A stretch of 64,000 nt of DNA from Marinomonas rhizomae. Lineage in GTDB: Bacteria > Pseudomonadota > Gammaproteobacteria > Pseudomonadales > Marinomonadaceae. The position numbers were made by a program, and so were the translations under genes. Positions 53,017 to 59,974 of the stretch are shown here, in pieces. Location: the NCBI RefSeq assembly GCF_003315485.1, contig NZ_QNSE01000006.1, forward strand, positions 1 through 64,000, written 5' to 3'. Numbering within the stretch: the first letter of the stretch is position 1; each line of letters opens with the position of its first letter. Under the pieces are notes generated by a model, which did no database searches, was not told the origin of the DNA, and worked only from the letters and a program-made list of their open reading frames with translations.

Positions 53017-54579
53017 TTACTGATCGGCCGCCATAATGTCGCCTAGACCTCCCCACTGCTCAGCAAAGATTTCTACTGGCATGGCTTTAAGGTCTTCAGC
53101 GATGATTGGACGGAACGCCATCACACTCAATACGTCTTTTTCTAAGTCTAGTCCTGGTGCGATTTCAGTTAACACCATACCTTCCTGGCGCAGTTCCAAT
53201 ACACATCGCTCAGTCACAAAAACCACTGGCTGATGATTTCCTATCGCCACAGCACCACTGAAAGTAATATGATCAACGGCTTCGACAAATTTTTGCACCT
53301 TGCCTTCTTCCAGCACCTTCATCTGGCCGTTTTCAAAACCAAGCTTAGCGCCATTCACTAAAGTACCGCAGAACACGACTTTCTTCGCACTCTGGGAAAT
53401 ATTAATAAAGCCACCAGGACCAACCACTTTAGGGCCAAACTTACTGACATTTAAATTGCCTTCTTGATCTGCTTGCGCCAACCCTAAGAAGGCAATATCT
53501 AAACCGCCCCCGTCGTAAAAATCGAACTGAGCTTCATGCTCAATAATCGCATCAGCATTCCATGCAGCACCAAAGTCACCACCAGAAGCAGGAATGCCAC
53601 CGTAAGTGCCAAGTTCGGTCGTTAAAGTAAATAAATGAGAGACGTTTTCTTCCGCCGCGATGGCCGCCACGCCATCAGGCATACCGATACCAAGGTTCAC
53701 CATAACGTTGGCTTTTAGTTCCATGGCAGCACGACGAGCAATCACTTTTCGATCGCTGAACGGCATAGGTGGCAAAGCATTTAACGGCACTCGAGAATTA
53801 CCCGCTAATCCTGGATTGTAGGTTGTTGTGATGGTTTGTTTGTGATCATCGGCAGGGGCCACAGTAACGTAATCAACTAAAACGCCAGGCACTTTGACTT
53901 CTTTAGGGTGAATTGAGTGACGCTCAGCAATGTATTTCACTTGCGCAATAACGATACCACCGCTGTTTTTCGCCGCTTGAGCCATCGGCAAAATTTCCGC
54001 TAACATGGCTTCTTCTTCAACGGATAAATTACCGTCTTCATCTGCGGTTGTTGCACGAATCACCACCACATCCAATGGGAATTTTTTATACAGCAGCCAT
54101 TCTTCATCTTCAATATCAATACGTTTAACCAAATCCTCTGTCGTTAAAGACGTAACTTTACCGCCGCTAATCAAAGGATCAACATAAGTCCCCATCCCAA
54201 CTTTAGTAATTACTCCTGGTTTATTTCCCGCAATCTGACGCCACATGGTAGTCAATACACCTTGCGGCAGTAGATAGGCCTCAATAGCATCATCGGTAAT
54301 CATTTGTGCCATTTTTGGTGCTTGTCCTGTATGACCAGAAATCAAACGTTTCACCAGATTCGGATGCGCCATGTGAGACATGCCAGCGTCTTTACCATCA
54401 CCACAACCGCAATCATGGATAAGAGTTAGCTGCTGTGGATGACCTGTTTCGTTGAAACGCTGCTCAACCGCTTTAGCAACGGCTTCGGCAAAATAGGACA
54501 TGCCGACCGTTGACCAAGCAACATTGGCACTGTCGGGAATCAAGTTAGCGGCTTGCGCTAGGGAAATAACCTTACTCAT
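53017..54579 (-). CDS. acyl-CoA:acetate/3-ketoacid CoA-transferase (fused alpha-beta)
   Basis: A 520-residue family-I CoA-transferase with both Pfam CoA_trans halves in one chain (N-half about 1-260, C-half about 280-510), like propionate CoA-transferase and YdiF. The catalytic glutamate context is LFTLTTELGTYGGIPASGGDFGAAWN. It heads the nine-gene operon, 28 bp before the thiolase, with ribosome binding site GAGGG. It could activate the incoming acid or salvage CoA from product esters. It is divergent from dctP1. Confidence 0.92.
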   Translation of the reverse strand: MSKVISLAQAANLIPDSANVAWSTVGMSYFAEAVAKAVEQRFNETGHPQQLTLIHDCGCGDGKDAGMSHMAHPNLVKRLISGHTGQAPKMAQMITDDAIEAYLLPQGVLTTMWRQIAGNKPGVITKVGMGTYVDPLISGGKVTSLTTEDLVKRIDIEDEEWLLYKKFPLDVVVIRATTADEDGNLSVEEEAMLAEILPMAQAAKNSGGIVIAQVKYIAERHSIHPKEVKVPGVLVDYVTVAPADDHKQTITTTYNPGLAGNSRVPLNALPPMPFSDRKVIARRAAMELKANVMVNLGIGMPDGVAAIAAEENVSHLFTLTTELGTYGGIPASGGDFGAAWNADAIIEHEAQFDFYDGGGLDIAFLGLAQADQEGNLNVSKFGPKVVGPGGFINISQSAKKVVFCGTLVNGAKLGFENGQMKVLEEGKVQKFVEAVDHITFSGAVAIGNHQPVVFVTERCVLELRQEGMVLTEIAPGLDLEKDVLSVMAFRPIIAEDLKAMPVEIFAEQWGGLGDIMAADQ

Positions 54580-55064
54580 CTTTTACCCTCACATCTCTTT
54601 TACTTATTTGGTTAATCGGGGTTTAGTTAGTTGGGCTTAGCTTGTCGACATTACTTTGTCGGGAATTATTCTGTTGTACATCACAACTATTTTCATTACA
54701 AACATTTTATTTGAGTGTTGCCTTTTTTGAATACCTTGGGTGAAAATTAAATAAACACAAATGTTGAAATGAACAACAATTTATGTGAAAAACAAACTGT
54801 ATTTTAGAGAGCCTCAAAAACAGTAGTCTTATCATTATCATGACAAACTATGTTCAAGGCTCGCTGAACGACTGAGTGAAAACAGCGCTTTTAGAGATCT
54901 TTGTATGAAGTCACGAGCGTTGCTAGGGCGAGCTAAAACAGACAAAAAATCGCAGTTTATAAGTTATAAATGTACATTTTTCGTCTATTTTTAAAAAAGT
55001 GTTGGCAAGTACCGTAGTCGTACGAAAGCCTCTTTTAATAACAATAAAATCAAAGGTGAAAAGA
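54580..55064. promoter_or_regulatory. 485-bp divergent regulatory region between the CoA-transferase operon and dctP1
   Basis: No gene seen. It contains the promoter/operator module described at 54723-54788, a small inverted repeat GTTGT-ACATC-ACAAC at about 54672-54686 near a plausible minus-strand promoter (TTGTAA-N17-TACAAC), and a longer AT-rich stretch before dctP1 with a GTTCA/TGAAC inverted repeat around 54851-54868. Start-proximal AAAGGTGA serves dctP1. Confidence 0.6.
54723..54788 (+). promoter_or_regulatory. promoter/operator module A (dctP1)
   Basis: Contains TTGAAT (54727-54732), 17 bp, then AATAAA (54750-54755), and just downstream an inverted repeat CAAATGTTG ... CAACAATTT (54758-54782). 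The same arrangement with very similar sequence is found before dctP2. Placement of the inverted repeat at the expected transcription start suggests a repressor operator, probably for the MarR protein encoded at 59410. Confidence 0.6.
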
Positions 55065-56099
55065 ATGAAGAAAATCCAACTAGCGAGCTTGGCATTAGTA
55101 GCTGGCTCTATGATGTCTATGAATTCATTGGCTGCGGAACCAGAATATAATCTCAAGCTACACCACTTCCTTCCTCCCATGTCGATGGCTCATAGTCAGT
55201 TTATCGAGCCTTGGGCTAAGAAAGTGGAAGCGGATTCAAATGGTCGTATCAAGATAGATGTTTATCCCGCAATGCAGTTAGGCGGTAAAGCGCCACAACT
55301 ATTTGATCAAGTAAGAAAAGGGATTGTCGATATTTCTTGGACTGTCGCTGGATATACGCCCGGACGTTTCCCTAAAATGACATCTTTTGAACTGCCATTT
55401 ATTCCGGGAACCGCAAAAGCCACTAGTATGGCACTACAAGAGTACGCTGAAACGGAAATGCAAGATGAGCTAAAAGACGTTCATTTAATTGCCGCGCACA
55501 CCCATGCTCCAGGTTCTTTTCATTCCAGAGAAAAAGCCATTAAAACACTAGAAGACATAAAAGGGCTAAAAGTACGCGCACCAAACAAAGTCATGTCAGA
55601 TGCGTTTAAAGCAATTGATACAAACACAATTTTTTTACCCGTAACTGAAATGCCAAGTGCGCTATCAAAAGGCGTAATTGATGTTGCCGTCTTACCTTTT
55701 GAAGTCGTTCTACCGACAAAAATATACGAACTAGTTAAACATCACACCGAGTTTAAAGGCGCTGGGTTATATACCAATACCTTTCTTTTCTCTATGAACA
55801 AAGATGTCTACGAGAGTATGCCCGCAGATTTACAGAAAGTCATCGATGACAACTCAGGCATCTCTTTGGCCGGACATATTGGTGATCTTTTTGATAATTA
55901 TGAAATTTTTGCGCGTAAACACGCTGTAGACCAAGGTAACAGCTTTGATTACATAGAAGGAGCCGAACACCAACGTTGGGAAGACGCTATGGCACCTGTT
56001 ACAGAGCAATGGATGACGGATATGAACAAAGATGGTTATGATGCTCAACGCCTTTTAGACAAAACAAAATCCCTTATCAAAAAATATAGTGATTTTTAA
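55065..56099 (+). CDS. dctP: TRAP transporter solute-binding protein DctP (paralogue 1)
   Basis: A 344-residue periplasmic receptor (signal peptide up to MNSLAA). The family pattern is LHHFLPPMSMAHSQFIEPWAKKVEADSNGRIKIDVYPAMQLGG. The conserved ligand-carboxylate arginine context is LKVRAPNKVMSDAF, and EMPSALSKGVIDVAVLPFEV follows. The ATG at 55065 has AAAGGTGA upstream; an in-frame TTG at 54999 is not credible. It aligns end to end with paralogue 2 and has its own terminator, so it is likely monocistronic. Context suggests an aromatic acid ligand; unproven. Confidence 0.93.
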   Translation: MKKIQLASLALVAGSMMSMNSLAAEPEYNLKLHHFLPPMSMAHSQFIEPWAKKVEADSNGRIKIDVYPAMQLGGKAPQLFDQVRKGIVDISWTVAGYTPGRFPKMTSFELPFIPGTAKATSMALQEYAETEMQDELKDVHLIAAHTHAPGSFHSREKAIKTLEDIKGLKVRAPNKVMSDAFKAIDTNTIFLPVTEMPSALSKGVIDVAVLPFEVVLPTKIYELVKHHTEFKGAGLYTNTFLFSMNKDVYESMPADLQKVIDDNSGISLAGHIGDLFDNYEIFARKHAVDQGNSFDYIEGAEHQRWEDAMAPVTEQWMTDMNKDGYDAQRLLDKTKSLIKKYSDF

Positions 56100-56142
56100 G
56101 CAACACATTTATTTCGATATTACATATCAACTCTCACTGATA

Positions 56143-56168
56143 AGTGCTCTTTAACTAGAGCGCTTTTT
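56143..56168 (+). terminator. terminator after dctP1
   Basis: AGTGCTCT-TTAACT-AGAGCGCT (one G-T wobble) followed by TTTTT. It separates dctP1 from the dctP2 transcription unit. Confidence 0.8.
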
Positions 56169-56189
56169 CACTCTTTTGAGGAGATTGTT

Positions 56190-56255
56190 TTTTTTGAATG
56201 CCTGAAGTGAAAAATCTATAACTCAAATTGTTGAAAGTCAAAACAATTTGTGTCA
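56190..56255 (+). promoter_or_regulatory. promoter/operator module B (dctP2QM)
   Basis: TTGAAT (56194-56199), 17 bp, TATAAC (56217-56222): a good sigma-70 promoter. Immediately after it is a perfect inverted repeat CAAATTGTT (56224-56232) / AACAATTTG (56242-56250) with a further TTGA/TCAA inside. It aligns with module A over about 65 bp. Most likely a MarR-type operator covering the start site. Confidence 0.72.
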
Positions 56256-56400
56256 CAAAGTAGATATCTCTTAAACAACAGAGAAAGTGAATGCCAAATG
56301 GCAGTGTATTTAGCGATTATGGATTGATCTCACTTATTATCTGCAATTAAAGCCATTTAAGAATAGAAAACACTTAATAAAAAAAATAAAGGTGATCGAG

Positions 56401-57438
56401 ATGAGAAAATTCAGACTACAAAGCTTAGCGTTAATTGCTGGCTCAATCCTGTCCATAAACGCAATCGCAGCTGAACCAGAGTATACCTTTAAGCTTCATC
56501 ACATGCTTCCACCTGTGTCTAATGCACACACAAACTTTCTACAGCCATGGGCAGAGAAAGTAGAAGCTGAATCCAATGGTCGCATTAAAATTGACATTTA
56601 CCCGGCCATGCAACTAGGCGGTAAACCGCCACAGCTTTTCGACCAAGTTCGTAAAGGTGTTGTCGATCTTAGCTGGACTGTAACTGGCTATACACCAGGA
56701 CGCTTCCCTAAGTCGACCGTATTTGAATTACCTTTCATACCGCTAAGCGCTCGTATCACTAGTATGGCATTGCAAGAATATGCAGAAAAAGAAATGCAAG
56801 ATGAAATGAAAGACGTTCACCTCCTTGCCATGCATACTCATTTCCCAGGCTCTCTTCACTCCCGTGAAAAAGACATTAAATCCCTTGAAGATTTAGAGGA
56901 TATGAAAGTACGTGCGCCTAATAAAATGATGGCAGATGCCTTCGGCTTATTAGGTGCTAATACTGTTTTCCTACCAGTACCAAGTATGCCAAGTGCCCTA
57001 TCAAAAGGCGTTATTGATGTCGCCGTGCTTCCGTTTGAAGTGGTTAAACCGCTAAAAATTGATGAATTAGCGCCACATCATACCGAGTTCAAAGGGGACC
57101 GCGGCCTTTATACCAATACCTTTATCTTCTCTATGAATAAAGACGCTTACGAGAGCTTGCCTGCCGATCTAAAAGCCGTTATTGATCGTAACTCAGGGGT
57201 CAATTTAGCTGGTTTCATCGGTGATGCCTTCGATGCATATGAAGTAGGTGCTCGCGGTGATGCCATGAAACGCGGCAATACCTTCAGTTTAATTGAAGGT
57301 GCAGAATTTGATCGCTGGAAAGAAAAACTTGCCCCAGTGACTGAGCAATGGCTAAAAGAAATGAATGATGACGGTTATGACGGACAACGCCTACTAGACG
57401 AAGCCAAAGACCTCATTAAAAAATACCAAAACTTCTAA
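56401..57438 (+). CDS. dctP: TRAP transporter solute-binding protein DctP (paralogue 2)
   Basis: A 345-residue periplasmic receptor, paralogous over its whole length to the preceding DctP. Signal peptide to INAIAA, then LHHMLPPVSNAHTNFLQPWAEKVEAESNGRIKIDIYPAMQLGGKPPQLFDQVRKGVVDLSWTV-type sequence. The arginine context is MKVRAPNKMMADAF. The ATG at 56401 is preceded by AAAGGTGA; an in-frame GTG 9 nt upstream is less likely. It lies 27 bp before dctQ with its own promoter, so this is the receptor co-expressed with the permease. Confidence 0.94.
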   Translation: MRKFRLQSLALIAGSILSINAIAAEPEYTFKLHHMLPPVSNAHTNFLQPWAEKVEAESNGRIKIDIYPAMQLGGKPPQLFDQVRKGVVDLSWTVTGYTPGRFPKSTVFELPFIPLSARITSMALQEYAEKEMQDEMKDVHLLAMHTHFPGSLHSREKDIKSLEDLEDMKVRAPNKMMADAFGLLGANTVFLPVPSMPSALSKGVIDVAVLPFEVVKPLKIDELAPHHTEFKGDRGLYTNTFIFSMNKDAYESLPADLKAVIDRNSGVNLAGFIGDAFDAYEVGARGDAMKRGNTFSLIEGAEFDRWKEKLAPVTEQWLKEMNDDGYDGQRLLDEAKDLIKKYQNF

Positions 57439-57465
57439 GACATACCGCACGTAGGATAATTTAAC

Positions 57466-57969
57466 ATGATACGTTTTACTACCGACTTACAGCGCTCCCT
57501 TCTAGGACGCACCTCGGACATATTAGCACTGACAGGTGGGTTTATCATGTTAGTGGTAGCGGCAGTAACTGTCGCTAGCATTATTGGTCGAACCACAATT
57601 GGTCAATCAATAGAAGGAGATTATGAGATAACAGAAATGGGTCTAGCCATGGCAGTATTTCTCTTTCTCCCAGCTTGCTATATACGCAAGGGGCACGTCA
57701 TTGTTGACTTATTTACGGCTAATTGTAAACCCAGCACCTTACTCACGTTGGAAATAATAAGTGACATTGTGTTCACAGTTATTTCTTTTACTTTTGCTTA
57801 TCGCATGAGTTTAAGCGGAATAGAAGCGAAAGAGTATTTAGAACAAAGCATGCTGCTTGAACTCCCCACTTGGTGGACTTTTATTATTGGTGTCATTGCA
57901 ATGACCCTATGCGGCTTATGCGGTCTATATCGCTTGTTCGCTACGCTTCGTGGAGGTAATCATGAGTAA
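57466..57969 (+). CDS. dctQ: TRAP transporter small permease subunit DctQ
   Basis: A 167-residue inner-membrane protein with four hydrophobic helices (ILALTGGFIMLVVAAVTVASIIG, MAVFLFLPACYI, SDIVFTVISFTFAY, WTFIIGVIAMTLCGLCGLY). The motif YEITEMGLAMAVFLFLPACYIRKGHVIVDLF is family-typical. The 3' end overlaps the dctM start by 8 bp (ATGAGTAA), indicating coupling. Confidence 0.93.
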   Translation: MIRFTTDLQRSLLGRTSDILALTGGFIMLVVAAVTVASIIGRTTIGQSIEGDYEITEMGLAMAVFLFLPACYIRKGHVIVDLFTANCKPSTLLTLEIISDIVFTVISFTFAYRMSLSGIEAKEYLEQSMLLELPTWWTFIIGVIAMTLCGLCGLYRLFATLRGGNHE

Positions 57970-59281
57970 TATTGAATTGGCTTTTTTAATGATGGCGGTG
58001 TTGATGGTCTTAATGAGCATCCGCATTCCAATTGCGCTATCCATGTTAGTGTGTGGCGCAGTTGGTTACGCCATGATCGGTGGTTTCCCTGCTCTATTAG
58101 AATATTTAGGTACTGCTCCAGTATCAAAATTCTCTAGCTACGATTTGTCGGTTGTCCCCCTTTTCTTACTTATGGGAGAACTGGCAACTCGATCTGGTAT
58201 TACGGCAGAGCTGTTTAGAACCTGTAACACCTGGATCGGCCGACAACGTGGCGGTATTGCCATGGCTGCTATTGCAGGTTGCGCTGCATTTGGTGCTATT
58301 TGCGGGTCATCTTTGGCAACAGCATCTACTATGGGCAAAGTGGCACTTCCTGAAATGAAGCGTCTAAACTACTCTGGTAGTCTCGCCGCTGGCGCACTGG
58401 CTGCTGGCGGAACATTGGGAATTTTGATTCCACCTTCTATGGTACTAATCATCTTTGCCGTACTGACCGAGCAGAACATCTCCAAAATGTTTATTGCAGC
58501 ATTTGTGCCGGGCTTCTTAGCCGCTGGTGGTTATATTCTTGCAATTGCTATTTATGTGCGCTTGTACCCTGATGCTGGCCCACGTGGTGAAAAAACGACT
58601 TTTGCACAAAAAATCAAATCCACTAAAGATGTCTGGCACATCACAGGGATTTTCTTAATCGTATTGGGCGGCATTTATTTAGGTATTTTCACTCCGACTG
58701 AGGCGGCGTCTGTAGGGGTTATTCTTACAGCAATTCTCGCATTCACTCACGGAAAAATGCGCCTTGATGGTTTGCTAGTCTGTCTGATGAAAACCGCTGT
58801 CTCGTCTGCAATGATCTTTTTCATTGTATTGGGTGCCGATCTTTTTAGTGTCTTTATTGCCCTCTCAAGACTACCAGATTTAGGTGTTGAGCTAATTCAG
58901 AACTCTGGGCTTTCTCCTTACACTATTTTAGTTTGCATGTTATTAACCTACCTAGTTATGGGGTGCTTTTTGGATAGCCTAGCAATGATATTGCTAACAA
59001 TCCCAATCTACTTCCCAATGATAATGGCAATGGATTTTGGCATACCTCAAGCAGACTTAGGTATTTGGTTTGGTATATTAGCTTTGATTGTTGTTGAAGT
59101 CGGGTTAATTACTCCTCCCGTGGGTATGAACGTTTTTATTATAAAATCGTTTGATGACTCACTGAAACTAAAAGAATGTTTCAAAGGTGTGATTCCATTT
59201 TTAATTTCTGACTTTGTTAGAGTTGCTTTGCTGATCCTCTTCCCTGGCATCACTCTTGGATTAGTTCACTTAATAGGCTAG
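57962..59281 (+). CDS. dctM: TRAP transporter large permease subunit DctM
   Basis: A 439-residue, about 12-helix ion-coupled permease. Conserved stretches are AALAGCAAFGAICGSSLATASTMGKVALPEMKRLNYS (close match), AAGGTLGILIPPSMVLIIFAVLTEQNISKMFIAAFVPG, FTPTEAASVGVILTAILA and FLDSLAMILLTIPIYFPM. The ATG at 57962 with GGAGGT 6 nt upstream was chosen over the GTG at 57950. It works with DctQ and one or both DctP receptors. Confidence 0.95.
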   Translation: MSNIELAFLMMAVLMVLMSIRIPIALSMLVCGAVGYAMIGGFPALLEYLGTAPVSKFSSYDLSVVPLFLLMGELATRSGITAELFRTCNTWIGRQRGGIAMAAIAGCAAFGAICGSSLATASTMGKVALPEMKRLNYSGSLAAGALAAGGTLGILIPPSMVLIIFAVLTEQNISKMFIAAFVPGFLAAGGYILAIAIYVRLYPDAGPRGEKTTFAQKIKSTKDVWHITGIFLIVLGGIYLGIFTPTEAASVGVILTAILAFTHGKMRLDGLLVCLMKTAVSSAMIFFIVLGADLFSVFIALSRLPDLGVELIQNSGLSPYTILVCMLLTYLVMGCFLDSLAMILLTIPIYFPMIMAMDFGIPQADLGIWFGILALIVVEVGLITPPVGMNVFIIKSFDDSLKLKECFKGVIPFLISDFVRVALLILFPGITLGLVHLIG

Positions 59282-59290
59282 CGTAACAAC

Positions 59291-59322
59291 CGACAATAGC
59301 TGCAAACCACCAGCTATTGTCG
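59291..59322 (+). other. perfect 12-bp hairpin between dctM and the MarR gene
   Basis: Arms CGACAATAGCTG and CAGCTATTGTCG around CAAACCAC. No T-run follows (TATAGAG), so it may protect the dctPQM mRNA end or be a weak terminator. Confidence 0.6.
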
Positions 59323-59359
59323 TATAGAGAACCTAAACAGTTTAGCACTACACCAAATT

Positions 59360-59381
59360 CACATTTTTATATTACAATGTG
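59360..59381. promoter_or_regulatory. possible autoregulatory site before the MarR gene
   Basis: CACATT (59360-59365) and AATGTG (59376-59381) form an inverted repeat with partly matching flanks, 29-50 bp before the MarR start. MarR regulators often bind near their own promoter. It does not match the dctP operator-like sites closely, so this is tentative. Confidence 0.35.
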
Positions 59382-59409
59382 GGTTTACTTGATTAAAAAT
59401 GAGACTTAC

Positions 59410-59868
59410 ATGGCAGACGATACAAAAAAAACAGATCAACCAGTAGACTTTGGATTACTAAATAACTTAGTTGGTTATCGCTTACGTCGTGCCCAAATGA
59501 ACTTTTTCAGCAAATTTTCTGAAGTCTGTTCTGATCTCGGCATCAGCCCTGGTTTATTTGCCATTATAGCCATCGTGGAACGCAACCCAGGATTAACGCA
59601 AACAGCGGTAGCTCAAGCACTTGGTAATGACAGATCAGCCATGGTTGCCGCCGTCGATAAGTTAGAAAAAATGGATATTCTTGAACGCCGTCCAGCAATC
59701 AATGATCGTCGTTCATATGCTTTGTTTATGACCACGCAAGGTGAAAAGTTTTTCTTAACACTCAGCGAGCGAGTTATGGAGCATGAACAAATCATGGCGG
59801 CACGATTGGAAGGTGAAAATGAACTAGAGTGGCTATTGAAGACGCTAGATACCTTGTCTCATGGCTAA
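59410..59868 (+). CDS. MarR family transcriptional regulator
   Basis: A 152-residue winged-helix regulator. The N-terminal helix LLNNLVGYRLRRAQMNFFSKFSEVCSDLGISPGLFAIIAIVERNPGLTQTAVAQALGNDRSAMVAAVDKLEKMDILERRPAINDRRSYALFMT-type core shows recognition helix and wing (DRRSYAL). The ATG at 59410 was chosen; upstream ATG codons (59317, 59377) lie before the homologous region. It ends the dctP-QM gene set. MarR proteins next to hydroxycinnamate genes (HcaR, FerR, CouR) typically bind the CoA thioester as inducer; such a role here is inference. Confidence 0.92.
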   Translation: MADDTKKTDQPVDFGLLNNLVGYRLRRAQMNFFSKFSEVCSDLGISPGLFAIIAIVERNPGLTQTAVAQALGNDRSAMVAAVDKLEKMDILERRPAINDRRSYALFMTTQGEKFFLTLSERVMEHEQIMAARLEGENELEWLLKTLDTLSHG

Positions 59869-59905
59869 AGCGATATAACAAATTCTATCAAGCCTGAAGG
59901 TAATC

Positions 59906-59946
59906 AAAAAACAGCCCAGTCGTTTTACAATGATTGGGCTGTTTTT
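59906..59946. terminator. bidirectional terminator between the MarR and hybrid kinase genes
   Basis: AAAAACAGCCCA ... TGGGCTGTTTTT with a loop of about 17 nt and a T-run on either strand, between two converging genes. Confidence 0.88.
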
Positions 59947-59974
59947 ATAGGAAGGCCTTCACTACTGAACGAAA

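Noticed and set aside
44257..54579. DMSP catabolism (DddD or DmdBCD-like) as the role of the acyl-CoA operon
   Set aside because: The CoA-transferase is the propionate/3-ketoacid type, not DddD, and the ligase is feruloyl-CoA-synthase-like. The dehydrogenase is only size-similar to DmdC. Thiolase, thioesterase and SDR fit side-chain beta-oxidation better.
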